Shown one piece after another: positions 51,535-61,465 of a DNA stretch of 64,000 nucleotides (its first letter is position 1; every line of letters begins with the position of its first letter). Source of the DNA: Polynucleobacter sp. AM-25C3. Its GTDB lineage: Bacteria; Pseudomonadota; Gammaproteobacteria; Burkholderiales; Burkholderiaceae. The DNA is taken from contig NZ_JACVOS010000013.1 of the NCBI RefSeq assembly GCF_018882335.1, positions 1 through 64,000 of the forward strand, written 5' to 3'. Made by a program: the position numbers and the translations under genes. Below the pieces are notes generated by a model, which saw nothing but the letters and a program-made list of their open reading frames with translations, had not been told where the DNA came from and made no database searches.

Positions 51535-51562
51535 ATGCCCTCGTCTTGAGGGCATTTTTTTT
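51535..51562 (+). terminator. terminator after the TerC-USP gene
   Basis: ATGCCCTC (51535-51542), loop GTCTT and GAGGGCAT (51548-51555) form an eight-pair stem followed by a run of seven Ts. Confidence 0.9.
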
Positions 51563-51670
51563 AACTGTATATATTCAGTTAAATACTGAAATAAAGTCAA
51601 TAAAAGTCTGCTTTATTAGGACTAAAGAATGCCCTATTCTGAGCCTATGTTTAACAGAGGAGAGATGTCA

Positions 51671-52003
51671 ATGAATGTGATCTTAGATGCTAGGGAAGAG
51701 GTCGAGTCAGAATTAAAGGTCTTCACAGAGAATCGAGTGAAGTTTTCTTTGAAGCGGCTTTTTTGGATGGTGCGAAAAATCAAGATTCAATACACTGCAG
51801 TTACATCGTCGACGACGAATTGCAATCAACATTGTATGATTAGCTTGGAGACATTTGACCATCACCAAATCGAGGTGAGTATGACGGCGAGAGATAAGCG
51901 AATGGCTCTGGAAATGTGTCTTAAGAAAATCTATAAGCTGGTTCAGAAGGCGTTTCATAAAAGTCAACAATATGGGCGTTTTTCAAAACATGTCTACGTA
52001 TGA
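51671..52003 (+). CDS. HPF/RaiA-like ribosome hibernation protein, divergent
   Basis: The protein of about 110 residues begins MNVILDAREEVESEL and has the beta-alpha pattern of the HPF/RaiA fold (ending KIYKLVQKAFHKSQ). HPF-type proteins bind the 30S decoding centre and inactivate ribosomes. It is short, lacking a C-terminal dimerisation extension. Frames open to 51629; ATG 51671 is eight bases after AGGAG and fits best. It lies between the TerC-USP gene and metal-efflux genes, an unusual place. The family match is moderate. Confidence 0.6.
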   Translation: MNVILDAREEVESELKVFTENRVKFSLKRLFWMVRKIKIQYTAVTSSTTNCNQHCMISLETFDHHQIEVSMTARDKRMALEMCLKKIYKLVQKAFHKSQQYGRFSKHVYV

Positions 52004-52319
52004 GAAATTCACCTCTCATTCAATTTATTTCCCATAAGTATGATCTAATTACTTTCATACATATGGGGAGTAGCCTGCTCAGTTTTCAGAGTCTCTTATG
52101 CCGTCAATTCGACCTTCGGGTCCGGTGTATGGGTGAGTTGATATCAAGGCAAGACCATTTAAATTTTTATAAATGGTTATATAAGTGAATTTATTGCCCC
52201 AACTCTCGAAATACTTCCCAAAATCCGCTTTTGCATCCCTTATTTGGGGAATTTCTCGGCCCTCAATGTCCAGATGGCGAGATAATGGGAATTCCTATTT
52301 ATTCTCTAAAATTGCTGTA
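52004..52319. other. intergenic region upstream of the metal-efflux operon with a dyad
   Basis: No gene was recognised in this 316-base stretch, although a 62-residue frame exists without support. It holds a 12-base dyad: CCCATAAGTATG (52031-52042) and CATACATATGGG (52056-52067) match at 11 of 12 positions around a 13-base spacer. Its length and symmetry would suit an operator or a leader hairpin. Confidence 0.4.
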
Positions 52320-53585
52320 ATGAATCGCTTAATGCCCGCTTTAATCATCATCGTTTGCATGCTGTTGGCAGGCGGCGTGAGTGCACAAGGGCAAAAACCG
52401 CTGACGGTCAATGAGCTGATTGCAATTGCCCTTGAATCTAGTCCTCAGGTCTTGGCTGCAAGAGATCAATCTAAGGCAATTAAAGGGCAGCTATCTTCAG
52501 CTCGTGCCATTCCAAATCCTGAGTTTGAATTAAATACTGGCCAGCAAAAATCAGCAACTGGACCTTTGACGACCGGTAACGTCTCATCATGGTCCGTAAC
52601 TCAGCCGCTAGATATGCCTTACACCCGGTTTCCGCGCGTGAATGCTGCTGAAGCCAATGTGCGTGCTGCGGAAGCTACTCGTATCGCCTTTGAAATAGAG
52701 ATGATTTCTAGAGTGCAGCAACGCTTTTATGAATTGATGCGTCGTGATGCGGAATTAAAAGCTGCCGAAGAAGATTTGGGTCTGACAAAGCAAATTCGTG
52801 ATCGCATGCAAATTCGTTATGACGTTGGGGAAACTGCGCGTTTTGAACTCATTCGTGCGCAGACTGAATTTTTGAATGCACAAATCAATGCTGAATCGAG
52901 CAAGCTCAGAGTCGATCAGGCCAAGGGCCAGCTAAGGCAAGTGGTTGGGCATAACTTGCCTGCAGACTTTGAGGTGGTATCTCAGCCCCTCAAGATAGAA
53001 CCATTGCCCCCTTTGCCGACCTTGCTCAGTGAGTTGCATGCACAAAGTCCTGAGCTACAAAAAGCAAAGGCAGAAGTTGAGGCTACCGAATCCAGATTGA
53101 GCTTTGAGCAGAATTCTCGTTTACCGCGACTCTCTATCAAGGCTCAGCAATATAACGACCCCAACTTTACTGATCGTCTTTATGGCCTAGTGGTGAGCAT
53201 CCCTATTTGGGACTTTAAGGGTGGCCAGATAGCGGAGGCGGAGGCCAATGCATCTAGAGCTAAGAATCAACTCAGTGCTCAAAGTCAAAGCCTAGAGCAG
53301 CAGTTAGAGACAGCGTATAAGCTCTACCAGATGACAAGTTATCAGGTAAAAATTCTAGATCAAGATGTTGTGCAGTTGGCATCCAGTGCACGGCGCATTG
53401 CAGAGGTCTCTTACCGCTATGGCGAGCGGGGAATGCTTGAATATTTGGATGCACAAAGAACATTTAGAGTGGCTCGTAACGATTTGATTAAGGCTCGCTT
53501 TGATTTGGCTTCAGTCGTAACTGAGATACAACGTTTAAGGGCAACTCCAGAGTGGATTGCAAAAATTGAGAGTGGAAAGCAATGA
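52320..53585 (+). CDS. czcC: TolC-family outer-membrane channel of a CzcCBA-type metal efflux pump
   Basis: The protein of 421 residues has a signal peptide (MNRLMPALIIIVCMLLAGGV, cleavage near SAQ) and the TolC/CzcC repeat layout (LTVNELIAIALESSPQVLAARD, later LEYLDAQRTFRVARNDLIKA). It forms the outer-membrane channel of a three-part pump with the next two genes. Frame openings upstream to 52185 would bury the signal peptide, so ATG 52320 is preferred. The stop overlaps the adaptor start by four bases. Confidence 0.88.
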   Translation: MNRLMPALIIIVCMLLAGGVSAQGQKPLTVNELIAIALESSPQVLAARDQSKAIKGQLSSARAIPNPEFELNTGQQKSATGPLTTGNVSSWSVTQPLDMPYTRFPRVNAAEANVRAAEATRIAFEIEMISRVQQRFYELMRRDAELKAAEEDLGLTKQIRDRMQIRYDVGETARFELIRAQTEFLNAQINAESSKLRVDQAKGQLRQVVGHNLPADFEVVSQPLKIEPLPPLPTLLSELHAQSPELQKAKAEVEATESRLSFEQNSRLPRLSIKAQQYNDPNFTDRLYGLVVSIPIWDFKGGQIAEAEANASRAKNQLSAQSQSLEQQLETAYKLYQMTSYQVKILDQDVVQLASSARRIAEVSYRYGERGMLEYLDAQRTFRVARNDLIKARFDLASVVTEIQRLRATPEWIAKIESGKQ

Positions 53586-54928
53586 AGCAAGAGTTCATGG
53601 CAGCAGTTGGTAAATTCAAGGAGTTCTACTCTCGCTATATGGCAGTTGCAAAAGCCTATACGCAGGAGTGGATAGCCACCGTCATCAAAACCCAAAATGA
53701 TTTGTATGCCCATACTCATCAGTGGTTTAGCTCACACCTGCCTCGTGTGGCAACACAATACGACCATAGTCCTCAATGGGCGCAGAAAGGGCTTTTTTAT
53801 CTCCCTTGGTTTTGCTTATTTCTGATCATCCTCAATTACTTCAATGTATTTGATCGCAGCCCAACGATTAAGTCCGTTCAAGACCCCAATGTGGTGATTG
53901 TCAATGATGATCTACGTAGCATGACTACGGATGGGCGTATCTACACGGGTTCTTTTGTTGAGGAGCTCCGTGCATCTGGACGTATTGATTTCAACGAACT
54001 GTTTCTTTCTCGTATTGGTGCAAACGTCACGGGGCGCGTATCTGATATCTTGGCAATTCCTGGTCAGCTTGTTAAGCAGGGTGACATTTTGGCGAAGATT
54101 ACTTCTACAGAATTAACGCAATCTCAGCTGTCTTACTTGAAGGCGAAGAGTGCTAGCCAGTTGGCAGATCAAGCTGCTAATCGCGCCAGAATTTTATATA
54201 AAGAAGATGTGATTGCGCTTTCTGAGCTGCAAAGGCGTGAGGCTGAGGCCAGCAGCTCAAAGGCGGAGTATCGGGCGGCCAATGATCAATTGCGCGTGCA
54301 GGGAATGGATCAACCTAGCATTGATCGCTTGGCAAAGTCCGGTGTGATTGAGTCAACCAATAATGTAATCGCCACCATTCCAGGTGAAATTGTTGAGCGT
54401 AAGATTAATAAAGGTCAGGTTGTGCAACCAGCAGATGCCTTGTTTACGGTGGCCGATCTCGGTTCTTTATGGGCTGTCTCAGAGATTCCAGAGAGTAATG
54501 CTTATCTCATTCATAAAGGCCAGAAAGTGACCTTAATTATTCCTGCCTTAAGAAATGCAGAGATTGAGGGTGTAGTTGCGCACGTAGACTCTATTGTTAA
54601 TCCACAAACTCGTACGGTGGTTGTCAGGATGGAAGTACCCAATAAAGAAGGTCAGATTAAGCCAGGAATGCTGGCAACCATGCTGATTGAAAGTCAGCCA
54701 ACAGAAAAGTTACTTGTTCCGGTGAGCGCTGTGATTCGTGAAGATAATCATGATCACGTTTTTATTCGTGAGGATGATGAAACTTATCGTATGGTTGCCG
54801 TGAAGCTTGGGCCAGAGGGCAAAGGCTACCGTCCAGTGATTTCTGGGGTTAAAGAGGGTCAAGAGATTGCAGTGAACGGTGCTTATCACCTCAATACCGA
54901 GCGCAAGCGACAGCTTAGTGGTGGATAG
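53582..54928 (+). CDS. czcB: periplasmic adaptor subunit of the metal efflux pump (CzcB-like)
   Basis: The 448-residue protein has one N-terminal membrane anchor (WFCLFLIILNYFNVF, residues ~77-92) and the HlyD-like adaptor domains with a coiled-coil hairpin between two lipoyl halves (RVSDILAIPGQLVKQGDIL and GEIVERKINKGQVVQPADAL). It connects the RND pump to the TolC channel. The preceding ~60 residues are charged and cytoplasmic, longer than typical. Overlaps the channel gene by four bases. Confidence 0.88.
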   Translation: MKQEFMAAVGKFKEFYSRYMAVAKAYTQEWIATVIKTQNDLYAHTHQWFSSHLPRVATQYDHSPQWAQKGLFYLPWFCLFLIILNYFNVFDRSPTIKSVQDPNVVIVNDDLRSMTTDGRIYTGSFVEELRASGRIDFNELFLSRIGANVTGRVSDILAIPGQLVKQGDILAKITSTELTQSQLSYLKAKSASQLADQAANRARILYKEDVIALSELQRREAEASSSKAEYRAANDQLRVQGMDQPSIDRLAKSGVIESTNNVIATIPGEIVERKINKGQVVQPADALFTVADLGSLWAVSEIPESNAYLIHKGQKVTLIIPALRNAEIEGVVAHVDSIVNPQTRTVVVRMEVPNKEGQIKPGMLATMLIESQPTEKLLVPVSAVIREDNHDHVFIREDDETYRMVAVKLGPEGKGYRPVISGVKEGQEIAVNGAYHLNTERKRQLSGG

Positions 54929-54933
54929 TCATC

Positions 54934-57900
54934 ATGATTGAAAAAATTGTTCGTCTTTCATTACAGCAGAGGCTATTAATAGTCATTATTGCGATTGTTC
55001 TGATGGTTGCAGGTCTATTGGCTACCAAACGATTATCAGTAGACGCATTCCCAGATGTCACCAATGTGCAAGTGCAGATTGCTTCAGAGGCTCCGGGCCG
55101 CTCTCCAGAAGAGGTGGAGCGATTTGTAACGGTTCCGATTGAGCTCGGTATGACAGGATTGCCTGGCTTAACTGAAATGCGCTCACTCAATCGTAATGGC
55201 TTATCGGTAATTACGTTGGTATTTACTGAGAAAACAGATTTGTATTTTGCGCGGCAGTTAGTCACCGAGCGCCTAATTGAAGTGGCTGCAAAAATGCCGG
55301 TGGGAATAACGCCAGTCATGGCTCCGCCATCGACCGGGCTGGGCGAAATCTATCAGTACACCCTCGACCATCCTTCTGATGGAAAAAGAGAGCTCACCGT
55401 TGAAGAGCTTGAAGATCGTCGTGCTGTACAAGATTGGATTGTGCGCCCCATGTTGCGCTCCGTGGCAGGAGTAGCAGAGATCAATACCCAAGGCGGTTAT
55501 GCGCGTGAATATCAAGTCCTAGTTAACCCAGAAAGATTGCGCCACTATCAAATTAGTTTGCGCGAGGTATATGAGGCGCTTGCGAGAAATAATTCCAATT
55601 CTGGTGGCGGCCAATTGCCAACGTATGCGGAAAGATATCTGATTCGTGGTGTGGGCCTCATCACTAAACCGGAAGATATCGGAAAAATTATTCTCAAGGA
55701 AGTAAAAGGCATTCCGGTCTACGTGAAAAACGTTGCGGAGGTTACGATTGGGAGCGAGATTCGGCAGGGCGCTGCCATTAAAAATGGTTATACCGAGAGC
55801 GTTGCCGGCATTATTCAGATGATTCGTGGTGGTAATGCGCGGGATGTAGTCAATCGCATCAAGCTTAAGGTTGCTGAGATTAACGAGGGTAAGTTATTGC
55901 CGGATGGCCTCCAAATCGTTCCCTTCTATGACCGTACGGATTTGGTGAATGCCGCCATGTTTAATGTGGCCAAGGTCTTAATCGAGGGCGTGATCCTAGT
56001 TGTGATTCTGCTCTTTTTATTCTTGGGCGATGTTCGTTCATCGCTCATCGTAGTTGCTACTCTTATTCTGACGCCGCTTCTCACATTCTTGGTTATGAAT
56101 CGCTACGGTATCTCTGCCAACTTGATGTCATTGGGCGGCCTTGCTATTGCGATTGGCATCATGGTTGATGGCTCGGTCGTCGTTGTGGAGAATACATTTG
56201 CTAAGTTAGGCGAAAAGTTAAAAACTGGAGAATCTAAAAACCGAATTATCTTGGAGGCCGCAAGCGAGGTTGGGACTCCCGTGCTCTTCGGTGTGGGTAT
56301 CATTATTTTGGTTTTCATGCCCCTGCTTTCGCTTGAAGGTATGGAGGGAAAGATGTTTGCACCAATGGCCATCACCATTGCCATTGCGCTAACAATATCT
56401 CTGATTCTCTCGTTTACCCTATCTCCAGTGCTGTGCTCCTACATCCTTAAAGGGGGTAGCGAAGATGACACCAAGTTGGTTGGTCGCCTGCGTGCTCCCT
56501 ATGAACGTTGGCTACATTGGAGTTTGGCAAATCCGAAGTTGGTAGTGAAGCGGTCTTTGATTGCTTTAGGAATTAGCTTAGTAGGCTTTGTTTTGTTGGG
56601 CAAGGCATTTATTCCTGTGATGCAGGAGGGCTCTATTACCCCGGTGATTGTGCGTGCTCCAAATATTTCTTTAGATGAGTCGATCAAGCTGGAGTTTGAA
56701 GCAATCAAGCGCATTATGACCATCCCCGGGGTTGAGATGGCGGTATCTCGCCTGGGCAAGGGCGAGTCCCCGGCAGACCCTGGTCAGCCAAATGAATCTG
56801 ATCCAATTGTGACGCTCAAGCCTTTGGGTGATCGTAAGCTGAGTCAAGAAGAGATAGCACAAGAGATTCGTGACAAGTTAAAAACCCTTCCGGGAATTGA
56901 GTTGTCAATTTCGCAGCCGATTGCTGCACGCGTAGATGAAATGGTTTCCGGCGTTCGTTCTCAGGTTGCGATCAAGATTTTTGGAGATGATCTGGTTCTT
57001 TTGCAAAAGTTGGGTGCGCAGATTAGTCAGGTCTTAACAAAGATGAAGGGCAGCACCGACTTGCGCATTGAGCAGGCTTCTGGACAAAACTACCTCAATA
57101 TTGTGATCAATAGAGACGCCATCGCACGATATGGTATTAACGTATCGGATGTTAATGAGGTTATTGAAACCGCTATCGGTGGTAAGCAGGCCAGTACCGT
57201 TTACGAGGGGGAGAGGCGCTTTCCTCTAGTGCTGCGTTATCCATCTCCTTATAGAAATAAAGTAGATGCAATTGAAAATATCATTTTGCATTCCCCTGAT
57301 GGCGCCCAAGTTTTGATGCGCGATTTGGCTGAGATAACTTTAGTCGATGGCCCAGCACAAATTTCTCGCGAGTCTGGTAAGCGACGTTTGGTAGTGGGTG
57401 TGAACGTGGAAGGCCGAGATCTTGGTGGCTTTGTAGAAGAGGCTCAATCACGCATAGCTAAAGATGTGGAATTACCTCAAGGCTATGTTTTAGAGTGGGG
57501 CGGGCAGTTTGAGAATATGCAACGTGCGATGGCACGTTTGATGATCATCATTCCATTGACCATCCTCGCAATTTACTTCCTGCTGTTCATGCTCTTTAAA
57601 TCCATGCGCTTGGCTGGCCTCATCATCTTGGTGCTCCCGTTTGCTTCGATTGGTGGAGTGTTTGGTTTATTTATCACCGGAGAGTATTTGTCAGTACCTG
57701 CGGCAGTGGGATTCATCAACCTCTGGGGTATCGCAGTACTCAACGGTGTGGTATTAATCTCCTTTATTAAGCAACTGCGTGAAGACGGCTACTCCATGGA
57801 AGATGCCTTATTGCATGGTTGTGGCCATCGCTTTAGGCCGGTGATGATGACGGCCTCTGTCGCCATGTTGGCCTTAGTACCAATGCTATTTTCTGGCGGC

Positions 57901-58029
57901 CCAGGATCGGAGGTCACTCGTCCTCTCGCGGCAGTAGTGATTTCAGGATTAATTACTTCAACCGCATTAACATTACTAGTACTCCCCGTCTTATACAGAT
58001 GGTTTGAAGATAAAGAGGTAGAAGCATGA
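54934..58029 (+). CDS. czcA: heavy-metal efflux RND permease (CzcA/CusA family)
   Basis: The 1031-residue protein is an HME-type RND pump with twelve membrane segments, starting LSLQQRLLIVIIAIVLMVAG. The membrane helix 4 motif reads GLAIAIGIMVDGSVVVVEN: it keeps the Asp and Glu of HME pumps, but the first acidic residue (DFG) of zinc/cobalt-type CzcA is absent. The substrate cannot be assigned from sequence; zinc, cobalt, nickel, copper and silver remain possible. Likely operon: channel, adaptor, pump and PII-like gene. Confidence 0.88.
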   Translation: MIEKIVRLSLQQRLLIVIIAIVLMVAGLLATKRLSVDAFPDVTNVQVQIASEAPGRSPEEVERFVTVPIELGMTGLPGLTEMRSLNRNGLSVITLVFTEKTDLYFARQLVTERLIEVAAKMPVGITPVMAPPSTGLGEIYQYTLDHPSDGKRELTVEELEDRRAVQDWIVRPMLRSVAGVAEINTQGGYAREYQVLVNPERLRHYQISLREVYEALARNNSNSGGGQLPTYAERYLIRGVGLITKPEDIGKIILKEVKGIPVYVKNVAEVTIGSEIRQGAAIKNGYTESVAGIIQMIRGGNARDVVNRIKLKVAEINEGKLLPDGLQIVPFYDRTDLVNAAMFNVAKVLIEGVILVVILLFLFLGDVRSSLIVVATLILTPLLTFLVMNRYGISANLMSLGGLAIAIGIMVDGSVVVVENTFAKLGEKLKTGESKNRIILEAASEVGTPVLFGVGIIILVFMPLLSLEGMEGKMFAPMAITIAIALTISLILSFTLSPVLCSYILKGGSEDDTKLVGRLRAPYERWLHWSLANPKLVVKRSLIALGISLVGFVLLGKAFIPVMQEGSITPVIVRAPNISLDESIKLEFEAIKRIMTIPGVEMAVSRLGKGESPADPGQPNESDPIVTLKPLGDRKLSQEEIAQEIRDKLKTLPGIELSISQPIAARVDEMVSGVRSQVAIKIFGDDLVLLQKLGAQISQVLTKMKGSTDLRIEQASGQNYLNIVINRDAIARYGINVSDVNEVIETAIGGKQASTVYEGERRFPLVLRYPSPYRNKVDAIENIILHSPDGAQVLMRDLAEITLVDGPAQISRESGKRRLVVGVNVEGRDLGGFVEEAQSRIAKDVELPQGYVLEWGGQFENMQRAMARLMIIIPLTILAIYFLLFMLFKSMRLAGLIILVLPFASIGGVFGLFITGEYLSVPAAVGFINLWGIAVLNGVVLISFIKQLREDGYSMEDALLHGCGHRFRPVMMTASVAMLALVPMLFSGGPGSEVTRPLAAVVISGLITSTALTLLVLPVLYRWFEDKEVEA

Positions 58030-58349
58030 TGGAAGTGAAGGCGGTTATTCGCCCAAATAAATTAGCCGCCCTCAGAACGGCATTAATGGAAACTCCAGGC
58101 TTTCCAGGCATGACTGTGACTAAGGTTGAGGGATGTAGCGCACCCAATAGAACAGGTAAATTCAACATCAAAGATGAGTTGACTGACTATTCTGCAAAAG
58201 TGAAGATTGAAATAGTCTGCAATGACGAAGTTGCAGAGGTTTTTATGGATCGCATCGTGACCATTTGCCAAACAGGTCAAGTTGGGGATGGCGTGGTTTG
58301 GTGCAGCGAGGTTCCAAAGGCTTTCTTTATCGCAAAGTCCACTCCATAA
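58026..58349 (+). CDS. PII-like protein of the metal-efflux operon (PII-NG type)
   Basis: The 107-residue protein has the PII fold pattern (VKAVIRPNKLAALRTALMET and VEGCSAPNRTGKFNI, with GQVGDGVVWCSEV at the end). The T-loop is shortened and lacks the uridylylated Tyr of GlnB. A related group, PII-NG, is known to occur in metal-efflux operons. It overlaps czcA by four bases. It probably modulates the pump rather than nitrogen metabolism. Confidence 0.85.
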   Translation: MMEVKAVIRPNKLAALRTALMETPGFPGMTVTKVEGCSAPNRTGKFNIKDELTDYSAKVKIEIVCNDEVAEVFMDRIVTICQTGQVGDGVVWCSEVPKAFFIAKSTP

Positions 58350-58460
58350 ATTAGTTCAAATTAAGCTTATTTGATTAATTTGGCAAGAATCACAAATGCG
58401 TAGAAATTGTTAGAATGTACAGTGCCTAAAAAGGCTGATTGCATCTAACAAGGATTAATA

Positions 58461-61373
58461 ATGGGTGGTATTTCTCAGTGGGAGCAACTCAATATAGAGC
58501 TGACAGCAGCTCTTGGTAGCTCTGTTCATTTTGATACAGCCCATCAGGCGGTGTACGCCTCGGAAGCATCCAATTACCGTCAAATTCCGATTGGGGTTGT
58601 TACACCCAAAAATACTGAAGAGTTTGTAAAAGGAATTGAGATTTGCTATCGCAATAAAGCGCCTGTATTAATGCGTGGTGCTGGCACTTCCATGAACGGC
58701 CAGACAGTCAATAATGCAGTGGTTTTTGACATCTCCAAGTACTGCAATCACATCCTTGCCCTAGATCCTGAGGCTGGCGCGGCTATTGTTGAGCCCGGTG
58801 TGATTTGTGATTCTTTGCGTGATGCTGCTGAGTTGCACGGATTAACTTTTGCACCAGACCCTTCCACTCATAGTCGTTGCACCTTGGGCGGCATGGTTGC
58901 TAATAACTCTTGTGGCGCCCATTCTGTAATGGCAGGTAAGACGCTTGAGAATACCGAGGCGCTAGAGATCTTGACCTATGATGGCGAGCGTTTTTGGGTT
59001 GGCCCTACATCTGACCAAGAGTTAGCAGAAATCATAGCTGCTGGTGGTCGTAAGGGTCAAATCTATCAAGACTTGCTGACCTTGCGTGATCGCTATGCGG
59101 ATCTCATTCGTGCGCGCTTCCCTAATATCAAACGCCGCGTTTCAGGGTATAACTTAGATCAGCTTTTGCCTGAGAATGGCTTTAACGTTGCACGAGCCTT
59201 AGTGGGTACCGAGGGTACTTGCGCTCTTACTTTGGCAGCCAAAGTGCGATTAGTGAAGAGCCCCGCTAAACGAGTGGTGTTGGTATTGGGTTTTGAAGAT
59301 ATTTATGTTGCTGGCGATGCTGTGCCTGAGTATCAATTATTTAATCCAATCGCTATCGAAGGTTTGGATTACAAAATTATTCGTGGCTTACAACAGCGTA
59401 ATTTAGCTAAAGCTGAAATTGATTTATTGCCGCCCGGAAATGCTTGGGTGGTAGTGGAGTTTGGTGACGACACACTTGAAGGCGCAATAGCTCAAGCTGA
59501 AAAAGCGGAGCGGTATTTCAAGGCAAGAACCAAAGGACCTCAGCCATCAACATGGCTAGTACCTGATCCATCGGTGCAAAAACGCATCTGGTCGATTCGG
59601 GAAAATGGCGCATCTGCTACCCATCTGTCGATTGATCCTAATTCGCCTGATCCTGTTGTGGGATGGGAGGACGCTGCGGTTGATCCAGCGCGTTTGGGTG
59701 AGTATTTGCGAGCCTTCCAGGCGCTAGTCGATTCTTATGAGTATGAAACTTCACTCTACGGACACTTTGGTGATGGCTGCATTCATGCGCGCATTACCTT
59801 TAACTTGCGATCTGCAGAAGGGGTTGCTAAATTTAGATCCTTCATTCGGGATGCGGCTACCTTAGTGGTTGAGTTTGGCGGCTCACTCACTGGTGAGCAT
59901 GGAGACGGCCAGGCCAGAGCGGAATTTCTCCCCATTATGTTTGGTGAGGAGTTGATGGGGGCTATGCATGAGTTCAAGCGCATTTGGGATCCGCAGAACA
60001 AGCTCAACCCGGGTAAGGTGGTTCATCCATATCGCGTAGATGAAAACCTGCGCATGGGTCCAGAATATAAGGTCGTCAACATCAAGACGCGCCTCAATTT
60101 CTTAAGCCAAGAAGGTAATGGCTTTCAAAGGGCGGTAGAGCGTTGTGTTGGTATGGGAAAGTGCCGTAGTGAAAAAGTGGGCACGATGTGTCCAAGCTAT
60201 CGCGCTACTAAAGAAGAACGCTTCTCTACCCGTGGCCGTTCAAGACTCTTTTGGGAAATGCTGCAAGGCGAAGTCATTACCGATGGTTGGGAGAGCAAAG
60301 AGCTCAAAGAGGCTCTCGATACTTGCCTCTCCTGTAAGGGTTGCAAGAGTGATTGTCCGGCTCACGTTGATATGGCTTCCTATAAGGCGGAATTTTTATC
60401 TCACTACCATGAGAAAAATAGCAGGCCTCGCCAGGCATTAACGATGGGTCGTATTGGAGATTGGGCGCCATTGGCGAGCAATTTTTCTGGGCTAATTAAT
60501 GCTGTGATGAAGACCCCAGTTTTATCTAGTATTGCTAAATGGGTTGGTGGTGTAGCGCAAGAACGCAGCTTACCCAAATTTGCAAGTCAATCGTTTAGAA
60601 AGCAGTTCAAGCAATCTACCAGTGCAAACCTAGGGCAGAAAAAAGTCATTCTTTGGGTCGACACGTTTTGCGAACACTTTCATCCGGAAGTGGCAAATGC
60701 GGCAGTAGAGGTGCTGGCTCATGCAGGCTTTGAGGCGACCTTGCCCAAGACCCCTTTGTGTTGTGGGCGTCCTTTATATGATTTCGGATACCTTGATCTA
60801 GCCAAGCAAAAGCTCGAGAAAATTCTGGATGCGATTGGAAGTGAAATTCAATCAAATCCAGATGCGCCCATTGCGGTTGTAGGTCTTGAGCCTGGGTGTA
60901 TGTCGGTCTTTAAGGATGAGCTATTGAAGTTCTTTCCAAATGACCCAAGGGCAAAGTTATTGTCATCTAGCACTTATCTACTTGGTGATTTCTTGTATGA
61001 GAATGGCTACATACCCCCGCCACTGGACTGCGATATCTTGGTTCACTCCCACTGCCACCAGAAGTCTTTGTTTGGCACTAAGGGCGATGTAGCGCTATTG
61101 ACTGCATTAGGCGCTAAAGCGAATTACATTGATAGTGGCTGCTGCGGTATGGCTGGCTCATTTGGATTTAATCCTGAGCATGTCGAGATCTCAAAAGCGG
61201 TTGGAGAGTTGGTATTGCTTCCAGCAATCCGAGCTGCCGATCAAGAAACAATCATTCTCACCAATGGCTTCAGCTGTAGAGAGCAGATTGAGCAAGAAAC
61301 TGGCCGAAAGGTTAAGCACTTAGCTGAACTTTTGCAGATGGCTCATCAAGCTCAACCGGCAAAGATTCATTAA
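58461..61373 (+). CDS. ydiJ: FAD/FeS 2-hydroxyacid dehydrogenase (YdiJ-like)
   Basis: The 970-residue protein combines an FAD-binding domain (VLMRGAGTSMNGQTV near residue 73) with an HGDGQ segment near 480, a ferredoxin-type Cys cluster (LDTCLSCKGCKSDCP near 620) and CCG motifs (TPLCCGRP; DSGCCGMAG) typical of glycolate- or lactate-oxidase subunits. It resembles YdiJ/D-2-hydroxyglutarate dehydrogenase. The substrate may be D-lactate or D-2-hydroxyglutarate. It is a single-chain version of the GlcDEF architecture. Confidence 0.85.
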   Translation: MGGISQWEQLNIELTAALGSSVHFDTAHQAVYASEASNYRQIPIGVVTPKNTEEFVKGIEICYRNKAPVLMRGAGTSMNGQTVNNAVVFDISKYCNHILALDPEAGAAIVEPGVICDSLRDAAELHGLTFAPDPSTHSRCTLGGMVANNSCGAHSVMAGKTLENTEALEILTYDGERFWVGPTSDQELAEIIAAGGRKGQIYQDLLTLRDRYADLIRARFPNIKRRVSGYNLDQLLPENGFNVARALVGTEGTCALTLAAKVRLVKSPAKRVVLVLGFEDIYVAGDAVPEYQLFNPIAIEGLDYKIIRGLQQRNLAKAEIDLLPPGNAWVVVEFGDDTLEGAIAQAEKAERYFKARTKGPQPSTWLVPDPSVQKRIWSIRENGASATHLSIDPNSPDPVVGWEDAAVDPARLGEYLRAFQALVDSYEYETSLYGHFGDGCIHARITFNLRSAEGVAKFRSFIRDAATLVVEFGGSLTGEHGDGQARAEFLPIMFGEELMGAMHEFKRIWDPQNKLNPGKVVHPYRVDENLRMGPEYKVVNIKTRLNFLSQEGNGFQRAVERCVGMGKCRSEKVGTMCPSYRATKEERFSTRGRSRLFWEMLQGEVITDGWESKELKEALDTCLSCKGCKSDCPAHVDMASYKAEFLSHYHEKNSRPRQALTMGRIGDWAPLASNFSGLINAVMKTPVLSSIAKWVGGVAQERSLPKFASQSFRKQFKQSTSANLGQKKVILWVDTFCEHFHPEVANAAVEVLAHAGFEATLPKTPLCCGRPLYDFGYLDLAKQKLEKILDAIGSEIQSNPDAPIAVVGLEPGCMSVFKDELLKFFPNDPRAKLLSSSTYLLGDFLYENGYIPPPLDCDILVHSHCHQKSLFGTKGDVALLTALGAKANYIDSGCCGMAGSFGFNPEHVEISKAVGELVLLPAIRAADQETIILTNGFSCREQIEQETGRKVKHLAELLQMAHQAQPAKIH

Positions 61374-61409
61374 GACGGCAATAGTTGAGTTAGGAAAAAC
61401 CCATCAACA

Positions 61410-61444
61410 AAAAATCCCCGAATGAGAGTTCGGGGATTTTTTTT
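61410..61444. terminator. bidirectional terminator between ydiJ and ahpF
   Basis: AAAAATCCCCGAA (61410-61422), loop TGAGAG and TTCGGGGATTTTTTTT (61429-61444) give a perfect stem with T-runs on both strands between convergent genes. Confidence 0.92.
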
Positions 61445-61465
61445 GTTTAAGGTACTTATGCTGAT

